Positions 55,048-64,000 of a stretch of 64,000 nt of DNA are shown piece by piece (positions within the stretch are counted from its first letter, which is position 1; every line of letters begins with the position of its first letter). Under the pieces are notes generated by a model. It made no database searches, was not told the origin of the DNA, and worked only from the letters and a program-made list of their open reading frames with translations. Location: positions 1-64,000 of the forward strand of contig NZ_SNYW01000008.1 of the NCBI RefSeq assembly GCF_004363235.1. Direction: 5' to 3'. Both the position numbers and the translations under genes were made by a program. Origin of the DNA: Dongia mobilis. GTDB taxonomy: Bacteria; Pseudomonadota; Alphaproteobacteria; Dongiales; Dongiaceae.

Positions 55048-55089
55048 GCGAATTGTCCCCAGTGATTTGTCCCCGGTGAATTGTCACGG
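55048..55089. repeat. Three tandem 14-bp imperfect repeats
   Basis: The units are GCGAATTGTCCCCA, GTGATTTGTCCCCG and GTGAATTGTCACGG, in the gap between the lipoprotein gene and the hisE 3' end. Confidence 0.65.
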
Positions 55090-55132
55090 CTGAGTCGTCG
55101 CGCCAGCCCTGCGCGGGGAATGACGGCTTCTG

Positions 55133-55474
55133 TCAGCGCCCCTTGCGCGCCGCCTTCTCGGCGATACCGGAAATGCCTTCGCGAGCCTTGAGGGCGGCCC
55201 AGACCTCTTCCGGCCTCACGCCGCGATCGGCCCAGAGCACCAGCAGGTGATAGAGCAGGTCGGAGGATTCCGCGACCAAAGCCGCATTGTCGCCGCGCAT
55301 CGCCTCGATCACCGCCTCGACCGCTTCCTCGCCCAGCTTCTGCGCGATCTTGGCCGTGCCCCGGTGGAACAGCTTGGACGTGTGCGAGGTCGTGGGGTCG
55401 CTGCCCCGGCGGCTCTCGATCACGCCGTAGAGGCTATCCAGTGTTGTCCCGTCGAGTTTGCGATCGTCGGCCAT
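55133..55474 (-). CDS. hisE: Phosphoribosyl-ATP pyrophosphatase
   Basis: HisE removes pyrophosphate from phosphoribosyl-ATP in histidine synthesis. The 113-residue protein has the MazG-like motif QKLGEEAVEAVIEA and ESSDLLYHLLVLWADRG. It is separate from HisI, which is not in the window. It is the last gene of the his cluster, starting 3 bp after the hisF stop. Confidence 0.94.
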   Translation of the reverse strand: MADDRKLDGTTLDSLYGVIESRRGSDPTTSHTSKLFHRGTAKIAQKLGEEAVEAVIEAMRGDNAALVAESSDLLYHLLVLWADRGVRPEEVWAALKAREGISGIAEKAARKGR

Positions 55475-55477
55475 AAC

Positions 55478-56250
<773 letters not shown>

Positions 56251-56257
<7 letters not shown>

Positions 56258-57006
56258 TCCGCCTGCTCCCTCAGCAATTGCAGCGCGGCGCGAAGGTCGA
56301 GGCGGCCGTCATAGATGGCGCGGCCGGAGATGACGCCGACGATGCCGCCGCCGCCGGCGCGCGCTTGCGGCAGCACGGCGAGGAGTGCGGCAAGATCGTC
56401 GAGTGCCGAGACGCCGCCCGAGGCGATCACCGGGATGGCCAGTGACGCGGCCAGTTCCGCCGTCGCCGCGACATTGACGCCCTGCAGCAGGCCGTCGCGG
56501 TCGATATCGGTATAGATGATGGCGGCGACGCCCGCATCCTCGAAGCGGCGCGCGAGGTCGAGGGCAGTCAGTTCCGAGGTTTCCGCCCAGCCTTCGACCG
56601 CCACCTTGCCGCCCTTGGCGTCGATGCCAACGGCGATCCTGCCGGGAAAGGCGCGCGCGGCCTGGCGCACAAGCTCCGGATTCTTGAGTGCCACCGTGCC
56701 CAAGATGACGCGAACCACGCCCTTGTCCAGCCAGGCCTCGATGGCGGCCATGTCGCGGATGCCGCCGCCCAGCTGCACGGGCAGCGCCGTCGCCGCGAGG
56801 ATGGCCTCGACCGCCGTCGCATTGACCGCCTTGCCGGCGAAGGCGCCGTCGAGATCAACCAGGTGCAGCCATTCCGCACCGGCCGCCGCGAACTGACGCG
56901 CCTGGTCGGCCGGGTCGGTATTGAACACCGTCGCCTGCGCCATGTCGCCCTTGACCAGGCGCACGCATTGCCCGCCCTTGAGATCGATCGCCGGGAACAG
57001 GATCAC
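56251..57006 (-). CDS. hisA: Phosphoribosylformimino-5-aminoimidazole carboxamide ribotide isomerase
   Basis: HisA is the (beta-alpha)8 isomerase. The 251-residue protein has [20 protein letters not shown] with the catalytic aspartate, LDGAFAGK and a second phosphate loop GGVSALDDL. It starts with a GTG at 57006 that overlaps the stop of the GNAT gene as GTGA. Confidence 0.96.
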
Positions 57007-57560
57007 GACTCGCCCTCCACCAGCGATTTCCAGAAATAGAGGCCGGCCACGAACTGGCCGTCGACCATGGCATAGCGCGGATGCCGGCCGATCTCATGAA
57101 AGCCGAGGCTGCGATAGAGCTGGATCGCCGCACCCTGCGTCTCGCGCACATCGAGATTGAGCACGCGCGCGCCGCGGGTGCGGGCTTCCCTTTCGACCGC
57201 CAGCGTCAATTGCCGTGCGAGGCCGTGGCCGCGCGCCCAGGGGGCGACGAAGCTGGTGGTCAGCTGCGCCGAATGCGCCTGCGCCTCGTTGTTGCGCGTC
57301 GGCCGAACCAGTTGCGCCGAACCGGCGATGATGCCGTCCAGCTTGGCTACGAAAAGGGCGCGGTCGGGCACCAGCGTGACCCCTTTCCAGAACACCTCGA
57401 GGATGTTCCGGTGCGGCGGCTTCAGCCAGCCGAACCCGCCGCCGGCGGCGATCGCCGCCTCGGTCGCCTCGCACAATTCCTCGAGCTCGCCGCGCTTCAA
57501 CTCGCTGACGATCTCGATGGCGATATCGGCCCCTGCCTCTGCGTTCATCGCGCCGCTCAT
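57003..57560 (-). CDS. GNAT-family N-acetyltransferase inside the his operon
   Basis: The 185-residue protein has the acetyl-CoA motif [63 protein letters not shown]. It begins [21 protein letters not shown] at the ATG 57560, which overlaps the hisH stop as ATGA, and its stop overlaps the hisA start. It is thus a fully coupled member of the operon. Its substrate is unknown; a link to histidine metabolism is only contextual. Confidence 0.88.
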   Translation of the reverse strand: MSGAMNAEAGADIAIEIVSELKRGELEELCEATEAAIAAGGGFGWLKPPHRNILEVFWKGVTLVPDRALFVAKLDGIIAGSAQLVRPTRNNEAQAHSAQLTTSFVAPWARGHGLARQLTLAVEREARTRGARVLNLDVRETQGAAIQLYRSLGFHEIGRHPRYAMVDGQFVAGLYFWKSLVEGES

Positions 57561-58195
57561 GGTTTCCAGGCGAGGAAATTGGCCAGCAGCCGCAGGCCCA
57601 CCTGCTGGCTCTTCTCGGGGTGGAACTGGACGCCGGCCAGGTTGTCGCGGCCGATCGCCGCCGCGACCCTGCCGCCATACTCGACCTCGGCCAGCAGATG
57701 CGCCGGATCCTCCACCAGGTAGTGGTAGGAGTGCACGAAATAGCCGTGCACGCCGCTGGCAAGGCCGGCAAAGAGCGGGTGCTGCGGCCGGCGCAGCACG
57801 AGATCGTTCCAGCCCATCTGCGGAATCTTGAGCGCGGGATCCTTCGGCGTCAGCCGGACGACGCGGCCCTTGATCCAGCCGAGGCCCGGATGCTCGCCAT
57901 ATTCGACGCCGACACTGGCCATCAACTGCATGCCGACGCAGATGCCGAGGAAGGGCCTGCCCCGCTGCAGCACCGCCTCGCACAGCGCCGCGACGATTCC
58001 GGGCTTCGATTCGAGGCCGCGCTTGCATTCGGCAAAGGCGCCGACACCGGGCAGCACGATGCGATCGGCCTTCGCCACCTGATCGGGATCGGCAGTGACG
58101 ACCACGTCCGTGTTGCTGGCGCGGCCAGCGAAAGCAAGCGCCTTCGCGGCGGATTTGAGATTGCCCGCCCCGTAATCGATGATCGCGACGCTCAT
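57557..58195 (-). CDS. hisH: Imidazole glycerol phosphate synthase, glutamine amidotransferase subunit
   Basis: HisH releases ammonia for HisF. The 212-residue class I glutaminase has the nucleophile cysteine in [11 protein letters not shown] and the H-E pair in [10 protein letters not shown], with SYHYLV before it. The ATG at 58195 overlaps the hisB stop as ATGA. Confidence 0.96.
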   Translation of the reverse strand: MSVAIIDYGAGNLKSAAKALAFAGRASNTDVVVTADPDQVAKADRIVLPGVGAFAECKRGLESKPGIVAALCEAVLQRGRPFLGICVGMQLMASVGVEYGEHPGLGWIKGRVVRLTPKDPALKIPQMGWNDLVLRRPQHPLFAGLASGVHGYFVHSYHYLVEDPAHLLAEVEYGGRVAAAIGRDNLAGVQFHPEKSQQVGLRLLANFLAWKP

Positions 58196-58821
58196 GACTT
58201 CCTGGCCGCCGGTTCTTTTTCCAGCGAGCCGCCCAGCGTCCCCTTGGTCGAGGGAATGGCATCCGATTTCCGGGGGTCGATCTCGACCGCCTGGCGGAGT
58301 GCGCGCGCCAGCGCCTTGAAGCTGCTCTCGACGATATGATGGTTGTTCTCGCCGTAGAGATTCTCGACATGGAGGGTGAGGCCGGCATTCTGCGCGAAGG
58401 CCTGGAACCATTCCTTGAAGAGCTCGGTATCCATCTCGCCCAGCTTGTCGCGGCTGAAACCGACCTTCCAGATGAGATAGGGCCGGTTCGAGGCATCAAG
58501 CGCGACACGGGTCAGCGTCTCGTCCATCGGGATGGTCGCCTCGCCATAGCGGGTGATGCCCTTGCGGTCGCCCAGCGCCTTGGAAACGGCCTCGCCCAGG
58601 GCGATGCCGGTATCCTCGGTGGTGTGGTGATAGTCGATATGGAGATCGCCCTTGGCCTTGCAGGTGATGTCGATCAGGGAATGGCGCGCCAGCTGGTCCA
58701 GCATATGGTCGAGGAAGCCGATGCCGGTGGCGATGTCGGAACGGCCCTGGCCGTCCAGATTCACTTCCGCCATGATCTCGGTTTCCTTGGTCCTGCGCTC
58801 GACTCGGCCGGTCCGCATCAT
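58192..58821 (-). CDS. hisB: Imidazoleglycerol-phosphate dehydratase
   Basis: HisB (dehydratase form, no phosphatase domain) has 209 residues. The metal motifs [16 protein letters not shown] and [19 protein letters not shown] are present, along with [13 protein letters not shown]. It carries a short C-terminal tail ([12 protein letters not shown]). The first ATG at 58821 ([16 protein letters not shown]) is used; the second follows at once. It leads the his operon and is divergent from hslV. Confidence 0.96.
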   Translation of the reverse strand: MMRTGRVERRTKETEIMAEVNLDGQGRSDIATGIGFLDHMLDQLARHSLIDITCKAKGDLHIDYHHTTEDTGIALGEAVSKALGDRKGITRYGEATIPMDETLTRVALDASNRPYLIWKVGFSRDKLGEMDTELFKEWFQAFAQNAGLTLHVENLYGENNHHIVESSFKALARALRQAVEIDPRKSDAIPSTKGTLGGSLEKEPAARKS

Positions 58822-58944
58822 CCTGATCCCTGCAAGAAAGGGTGAAAAAGGCGTGAATTGGCGGGTTCTTAGCAGCAGAAACCCGAAATGGCCAGTCTTT
58901 CGGGCCGCTTCTCCTGCGGCAAGGCCGCCCGCCCCGGATTCCGG

Positions 58945-58973
58945 CTTGATCCGCCGCTTTCGTTAACCTATCT
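58945..58973 (+). promoter_or_regulatory. Candidate RpoH (heat-shock) promoter for hslVU
   Basis: CTTGAT (58945-58950) and CCTATCT (58967-58973) are separated by 16 bp, a good match to alphaproteobacterial RpoH promoters (CTTGAA and a CCTATNT-type -10). It lies 127 bp upstream of the hslV ATG. Confidence 0.55.
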
Positions 58974-59100
58974 CCGGGTGGCATGGAATTCAGGTGCCGC
59001 CTGCCACCCGGGCGTCATCTCGGGCGTCCGTCCCGGGCGAGGCCCGGGGGCGGCGCTCTCAATTGGGCCAAGAGCCGCCCCGTCCGACAAAGGAACCTTC

Positions 59101-59664
59101 ATGGCCGAGGATCGCGACAACCGCCACGGAATGGCCCCCTGGCATGGCACCACCATCCTGCTGGTGCGCAAGGAGGCCGAGGTCGTCCTGGCCGGCGACG
59201 GCCAGGTGACGGTGGGCCCCACCGTGATGAAGGCCAATGCCAAAAAGCTGCGGCGCCTCGGCAAAGGCCAGGTCATAGCCGGCTTCGCCGGTGCCACCGC
59301 CGACGCCCTCACCCTGTTCGAGCGGCTGGAGGCGAAGCTGGAGCAATATCCGGCGCAGCTCGCCCGCGCCTGCGTCGAACTGGCCAAGGATTGGCGCACA
59401 GATCGGTATCTGCGGCGGCTGGAGGCGATGATGGCGGTGGCCGATGCCAATGTCAGCCTGATCCTGACCGGCAATGGCGATGTGCTGGAGCCGGAGGACG
59501 GCCTCATCGGCATCGGCTCGGGCGGCGCCTATGCGCTGGCTGCCGCGCGTGCCCTCATCAATGTCGACGGCTTGCCGGCCGAGGAGATCGCGCGGCGTGC
59601 CATGAAGATCGCCGGCGACATCTGCATCTACACCAACCACAACGTCCTTATCGAAAAGCTGTGA
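59101..59664 (+). CDS. hslV: ATP-dependent protease HslV peptidase subunit
   Basis: HslV forms the proteolytic double ring of the HslUV heat-shock protease. The 187-residue protein has the active-site threonine in [13 protein letters not shown], which is exposed after removal of about 15 leading residues. It also has [30 protein letters not shown] and [15 protein letters not shown]. The ATG at 59101 is preceded by AAGGAACC. hslU follows 5 bp later. Confidence 0.96.
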   Translation: MAEDRDNRHGMAPWHGTTILLVRKEAEVVLAGDGQVTVGPTVMKANAKKLRRLGKGQVIAGFAGATADALTLFERLEAKLEQYPAQLARACVELAKDWRTDRYLRRLEAMMAVADANVSLILTGNGDVLEPEDGLIGIGSGGAYALAAARALINVDGLPAEEIARRAMKIAGDICIYTNHNVLIEKL

Positions 59665-59669
59665 TCCCC

Positions 59670-61028
59670 ATGACCGAGAGCGCCCGCCAGACCATGGCCG
59701 ACCAGGAAGAACCGGTACAGAACTCGGCCCTGACGCCGCGCGAAATCGTCTCCGAACTCGACCGCTTCATCGTCGGCCAGAACGACGCCAAGCGGGCCGT
59801 CGCCATCGCGCTCAGGAACCGCTGGCGCCGCCAGCAACTCGACGCCGCCATGCGCGAGGAAGTGAACCCCAAGAACATCCTGATGATCGGCCCGACCGGC
59901 GTCGGCAAGACCGAGATCGCGCGCCGCCTCGCCAAGCTGGCCCAGGCGCCCTTCCTCAAGGTCGAGGCGACCAAGTTCACCGAGGTGGGCTATGTCGGTC
60001 GCGATGTCGAGCAGATCATCCGCGACCTGGTCGAGATCGCCATCGGCATGGCCAAGGAGAAGATGCGCCGCCAGGTCCGCGCCAAGGCCGAGGTGCTGGC
60101 CGAGGAACGCGTCATCGACGCGCTGGTGGGCGAAGGTGCCGGCCAGGAGACCCGCGCCAAGTTCCGCCGCATGCTGCGCGCGGGCGACCTCGACGCGCGC
60201 GAGATCGAGCTCAGCGTCAAGGATGGCGGCGGCGCGCTGCCGACCTTCGAGATCCCCGGCATGCCCGGTGCCTCGATGGGCATGATCAACCTGAACGAGG
60301 TGCTCGGCAACGCCTTTGGCGGCCGCACCAAGACCCGGCGCATGAATGTGGCCGAATCCTACAACGTGCTGCTGGCCGAGGAGAGCGACAAGCTGCTCGA
60401 CCAGGAGAAGGTGACGCGCGCCGCCATTCAGGCGGTCGAGCAGAACGGCATCGTCTTCCTGGACGAGATCGACAAGATCTGCGCGCGCTCGGAACGCGCC
60501 GGCGCCGATGTCAGCCGCGAGGGCGTGCAGCGCGACCTCCTGCCCCTGATCGAGGGCACCACCGTCGCCACCAAGCACGGGCCGGTCAAGACCGACCATG
60601 TCCTTTTCATCGCCTCCGGCGCCTTCCACCTCGCCAAGCCCAGCGACCTGCTGCCGGAGCTGCAGGGGCGCCTGCCCATCCGGGTCGAGCTTGATGCCCT
60701 CACCCGTGCCGATCTCCGGCGCATTCTCACCGAGCCGGAAGCGAGCCTCCTCAAGCAGTACATCGCCCTGATGCAGACCGAATCGGTCGACCTGGTCTTC
60801 ACCGAGGATGCGGTCGATGCCCTGGCCGATCTCGCCTCCGAGATCAACGGCACGGTCGAGAATATCGGCGCGCGGCGCCTGCAGACGGTGCTGGAGAAAT
60901 TGCTGGAAGAGGTGAGCTTCGGCGCCTCGGAAATGGGTGGCAAAAAAGTCACCATCGACGGCGCCTATGTGCGCGAACGGGTGGCGCCGCTGGCCAGGAA
61001 CACCGATCTTTCCAAATTCATCCTCTAG
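59670..61028 (+). CDS. hslU: ATP-dependent protease HslU ATPase subunit
   Basis: HslU unfolds substrates for HslV. The 452-residue AAA+ protein has [24 protein letters not shown], Walker [16 protein letters not shown], the pore loop [10 protein letters not shown], the I-domain, Walker [12 protein letters not shown], and [18 protein letters not shown]. It ends NTDLSKFIL, the tail that docks into HslV. The ATG at 59670 (MTESARQTM) is taken; 59694 is also possible. Confidence 0.97.
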   Translation: MTESARQTMADQEEPVQNSALTPREIVSELDRFIVGQNDAKRAVAIALRNRWRRQQLDAAMREEVNPKNILMIGPTGVGKTEIARRLAKLAQAPFLKVEATKFTEVGYVGRDVEQIIRDLVEIAIGMAKEKMRRQVRAKAEVLAEERVIDALVGEGAGQETRAKFRRMLRAGDLDAREIELSVKDGGGALPTFEIPGMPGASMGMINLNEVLGNAFGGRTKTRRMNVAESYNVLLAEESDKLLDQEKVTRAAIQAVEQNGIVFLDEIDKICARSERAGADVSREGVQRDLLPLIEGTTVATKHGPVKTDHVLFIASGAFHLAKPSDLLPELQGRLPIRVELDALTRADLRRILTEPEASLLKQYIALMQTESVDLVFTEDAVDALADLASEINGTVENIGARRLQTVLEKLLEEVSFGASEMGGKKVTIDGAYVRERVAPLARNTDLSKFIL

Positions 61029-61259
61029 CCCCCGCCTCTAGCCCCGCCTCCAGCGCCGCCGCGCGCCCGTATACAGCTTGGGGGACGAGCATATCGGGCC
61101 GGGCGAACCCGGGATAGCGCGCCGCCAGGTCCGCAACGGACAATTGCGCAATCCCGCCTTTCCGCTCATATTCTGGTTTCATCGATTTGTTCAGGATTTT
61201 GGTTCGCAACGATGCACAGGATGTAGGCTTTGGCGGCGCAGGGGAAGCAGGGGGGAGAA

Positions 61260-62921
61260 GTGGCCAGGCCGACCGCCGCGGGTGACGCCGCGATCGAGCG
61301 CGAGCGCCTCGACTCGCTGCACCGCCGGCAGATCCTCGACACCGCGCCCGAACCTTCCTTCGACGATCTCACCATCCTCGCCAGCGAAATCTGTGCGATG
61401 CCGATCGCGGTCATCTCGCTGGTCGATGCCGACCGGCTGTGGTTCAAGTCGCGGGTCGGGATCGAGATCAGCGAGATGCCGCGCGAAGGCTCGTTCTGCG
61501 ACTATGCCATTTCGGATCCCGACTTTGTCGAGGTCCAGGATCTGGCGGCCGATCCGCGCTTCGCCGGCCATCCGATGGTCGCCGGCACGCCGCAGCTGCG
61601 CTTCTATGCCGCCGCCCAGATAAAATCCGGCTGCGGCCTTGCCTTCGGCACCCTGAGCGTGATGGATGTGACGCCGCGCCGGCTCGATGCGCGCCAGCGC
61701 GCCTCCCTCATCCGCCTCGCCAACCAATGCTCCAATCTGATCGAGCTCAGGACTGTGGCGCGTCAACTCGAGAACGAGATCGCCCACCGCACCGAGGCCC
61801 TCAACACCGCCGAGGCGCAGTTCCGCGGCTTCCTGCAGAACGCGCCGATCAACATGTCGGTGAAATGCCTGGACGGGCGTTACATGATCGTCAATCCGGC
61901 GATTGGGCGCTTCTACGGCGTCCATGAATCCGAACTGATCGGCAAGCATATCCGCGACATCGCCGCCCCCGAGATGGCGGCGGTGGTCGAGGCGGCCGAT
62001 GCGACCGTGCTCGGCACCGGCAAGCCGCTCATCCGCGAGAGCCGCTATCTCTGGCGCGGACGCGAGTTGTGGTTCCACGAGATCAAGTTCCCGATCCGCG
62101 ATGCCGAAGGCAGGACCGCGACCATCGGCAGCATCGGTATCGACATCACCGACAGCAAGCTGGGGCAGGAGGAGCTGATCGAGGCCAAGGAGCGGGCCGA
62201 GGCCGCAAGCCAGGCCAAGTCGCAATTCCTTGCCAATATGAGCCACGAATTGCGCACGCCCTTGAACGCGATCCTGGGTTTTTCCGAGATCATCGCCCAG
62301 CAGGCGATCGGCCCGGTCAGCCTGGAGCGGATCCGCGCCTATGCCGCCGACATCCACCAGAGCGGCCAGCTGCTGATGAAAATCATCAACGACATTCTCG
62401 ATCTCTCCAAGATCGAGGCCGGCCGCGTCACCCTCACCGACACCACCTGCGATCTCGGCGAGATCGTGCGCACGACGCTCAACCTGATCGACAATGCGGC
62501 GCAGACCAAGAATTTGCGGGTCAGCAATTTGCTGCCCGGCAATCTGCCGCCGATCCGCGCCGACGAACGGGCACTGACCCAGGTGCTGCTCAACCTGGTC
62601 AACAATGCCATCAAGTTCACTCTGCCGGGCGGCGAGATCACGGTGGAGGCGACCCTGCTATCGGACGGCATCGCCCTCTCGGTCACCGATACCGGCATCG
62701 GCATCGCCGCCGACGACATCCCGCTGGTCTTCACCGCCTTCGGCCAGGTCGAGGACGCCTTTGCCCGCGGCCATGAGGGCGCCGGGCTCGGCCTGCCCAT
62801 CGCACGGGCGCTCATCGAGCTGATGGACGGCAAGCTCGATCTGCATTCCCGCCTCGGCATCGGCACCCGGGTCACCATCTGGCTGCCGGCCTCGCGCCTC
62901 CTCGCCAGCAGCGCCGCCTGA
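61260..62921 (+). CDS. GAF-PAS sensor histidine kinase (soluble)
   Basis: The 553-residue protein has a GAF domain (about residues 10-155, MPIAVISLVDADRLWFKSRVG), then a PAS domain (about 185-305, FLQNAPINMSVKCLDGRYMIVNPAIGRFYGV). The HisKA domain has its histidine near residue 329 (NMSHELRTPLNA), and the ATPase has NAIKFTLPGGE, DTGIGIA and GAGLGLPIA. No membrane helices are visible, so it is probably cytoplasmic. The GTG at 61260 follows GGGGGGAG; a TTG at 61230 is an alternative. No response regulator is adjacent. Confidence 0.87.
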   Translation: MARPTAAGDAAIERERLDSLHRRQILDTAPEPSFDDLTILASEICAMPIAVISLVDADRLWFKSRVGIEISEMPREGSFCDYAISDPDFVEVQDLAADPRFAGHPMVAGTPQLRFYAAAQIKSGCGLAFGTLSVMDVTPRRLDARQRASLIRLANQCSNLIELRTVARQLENEIAHRTEALNTAEAQFRGFLQNAPINMSVKCLDGRYMIVNPAIGRFYGVHESELIGKHIRDIAAPEMAAVVEAADATVLGTGKPLIRESRYLWRGRELWFHEIKFPIRDAEGRTATIGSIGIDITDSKLGQEELIEAKERAEAASQAKSQFLANMSHELRTPLNAILGFSEIIAQQAIGPVSLERIRAYAADIHQSGQLLMKIINDILDLSKIEAGRVTLTDTTCDLGEIVRTTLNLIDNAAQTKNLRVSNLLPGNLPPIRADERALTQVLLNLVNNAIKFTLPGGEITVEATLLSDGIALSVTDTGIGIAADDIPLVFTAFGQVEDAFARGHEGAGLGLPIARALIELMDGKLDLHSRLGIGTRVTIWLPASRLLASSAA

Positions 62922-63031
62922 GCCCTGCCGCCAGAACCCTGCCGGCTGAACCCCGACACCTGAGCCCTGCCGCCAGCAGGCGCCAAGTCCGAGTTAGACA
63001 AGCGGGGGCCGATCCGCTATCAGGGCGGCCA

Positions 63032-64000
63032 TGTCGCCGCAGGACCCGCCGAATCCAGGAAACCCCGCACCGGAAAAGTCCGCACCGGAGCGGGCCGATG
63101 CTGCTGCCGGTCCGACATCCGCCGCGCCATCATCGGGGGGCGACGGATCGCCGCTGGTTTCCGCGCGTTCGATCTCGCTCGATCTTCTCGACGCCATCTT
63201 CCGGCGGCGCAAGCCGCTGGACGAGGCGCTCGCCGAACATGCCGAGCTCGACAAGCTGGCGCCGCGCGACCGGCAATTCGTGCGCGCCCTTGTCACCACC
63301 ACGCTCCGTCACATGGGCCAGATCGACCATGCGCTGGGTCAATGCCTGGAAAAGCCGCTGCCGGCCCGCGCCCTCCTGGTGCGCAACATCCTGCGTCTGG
63401 GGGCGGCCCAGATCATGTTCCTGGCGACCGCCCCGCATGCCGCCGTCGACACCATGGTGACGCTGGCGGCTACGCGCGGCGAAACCGCGTTCAAGGGTCT
63501 CATCAACGCCGTGCTCCGGCGCATCGCGCGCGATCCGCAGGCCTTCCTGGCGGCGGCACCGGCCGGCGCCGTCTCGCTGCCCGACTGGCTGTGGCAGAGC
63601 TGGGTCAAGGCCTATGGCGTCGCCAAGGCGACGCAGATCGCCACCGCGCATCTATATGAACCGCCGCTTGATTTCTGCTGCCGCCGCCCGGCCGAGGCGG
63701 AATACTGGGCCGGGCAATTGCATGCGCGGCTGATGCCGCTTGCCGGCACGCTCAGGCGCCCGGTTGCCTCGGAAGGCGGCGACCGGCTGCATCAAAGGGT
63801 CGAGGATCTGCCGGGCTATGCCGAGGGCGCCTGGTGGGTGCAGGACATGGCGGCGCAGATTCCGGCCCGTCTCCTCGGCAATGTCGCCGGGCAACGCGTC
63901 ATCGACCTCTGTGCCGCTCCCGGCGGCAAGACGGCGCAGCTGGCCGCCGCCGGCGCCCAGGTGACGGCGCTCGACCGCTCGCGCCCGCGTCTTGCCCGGG
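63032..64000 (+). CDS. rsmB: 16S rRNA (cytosine967-C5)-methyltransferase RsmB, 3' end cut by window edge
   Basis: RsmB methylates C967 of 16S rRNA. Visible are a Pro/Ala/Ser-rich leader (residues 1-45), the NusB-like RNA-binding helical domain (RSISLDLLDAIFRRRKPLDEALAEHAELDKLAPRDRQFVRALV) and the start of the SAM-binding domain with VIDLCAAPGGKTAQLA. The two catalytic cysteines of the family are in the missing part. The ATG at 63032 is the first in-frame start. Confidence 0.88.

Noticed and set aside
61018-61209. Minus-strand 63-codon frame at the end of hslU
   Set aside because: It overlaps the hslU 3' end and has no recognisable domain or strong ribosome binding site. It could be a small gene but I cannot support it.

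Overview
The window is 64 kb of high-GC chromosomal DNA from an alphaproteobacterium. The gene content and order fit a Rhodospirillales-type organism, but I cannot name the genus from sequence alone. Almost every gene is housekeeping, packed in short operons with ATGA/GTGA stop-start overlaps. I see no prophage, insertion sequence, CRISPR array, rRNA operon or virulence/resistance island.

This is very probably the origin-proximal part of the chromosome. The 484-bp gene-poor gap at 11707-12190 lies between the DUF299 regulator gene (ppsR, the RP001 homologue) and hemE, the classical alphaproteobacterial oriC address. It contains one perfect and several near-perfect DnaA boxes plus five GANTC sites. 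About 21 kb away lies mnmE-mnmG-rsmG-parA-parB, with three parS-type palindromes (33071, 34354, 35051).

Layout. 1-9358: cut caspase-like protein, msrB, a VOC protein, a C69-like peptidase, an MFS pump with a divergent MerR regulator (SoxR-box-like operator), tRNA-Ser(GGA), lepA, and an ODP-type metallohydrolase with a divergent TetR regulator. 9375-13758: aroE-maf-ppsR, oriC, hemE, ogt. 13850-16656: FMN riboswitch and ribB, quinone reductase, glycolipid-binding-like protein. 16808-23350: a large MASE1/CHASE/PAS histidine kinase, a molybdopterin-domain protein, fasciclin, GST. 23404-28856: rho, hemJ, hemH and a YyaL-type protein, all on the minus strand and inverted relative to hemE and mnmE. 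28999-31253: three small PAS-type proteins and a DUF6489 protein. 31258-37507: ferredoxin, mnmE, mnmG, rsmG, parA, parB. 37591-45180: acyl-CoA dehydrogenase with HxlR regulator, nuclease, holA, lptE, leuS, DUF3576. 45395-49075: sulfotransferase, porin, yggS, GIY-YIG nuclease. 49226-55031: typA, sugar/adenosine kinase, EI24 membrane protein, bactofilin, lipoprotein. 55133-58821: hisB-hisH-GNAT-hisA-hisF-hisE. 59101-64000: hslVU, a GAF/PAS histidine kinase and a cut rsmB.

The most unusual structure is at about 48690-49180. A tiny GIY-YIG nuclease gene is tightly bracketed by two REPIN-like palindromic repeats whose inner arms form a perfect 40-bp inverted repeat. Related 88-91-bp repeats lie at 14832 and 44487. 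This suggests a compact repeat/nuclease unit analogous to REPIN-RAYT systems but using a GIY-YIG enzyme. A second repeat family (about 110 bp) has copies between parA and parB and upstream of typA. Other points of interest are a six-copy LPEDR repeat in a ferredoxin, an insertion in Rho, and several readable regulatory sites: a MerR operator with 19-bp spacer, a TetR operator inside a promoter, an FMN riboswitch with a mutually exclusive expression platform, and an RpoH-like promoter for hslVU.
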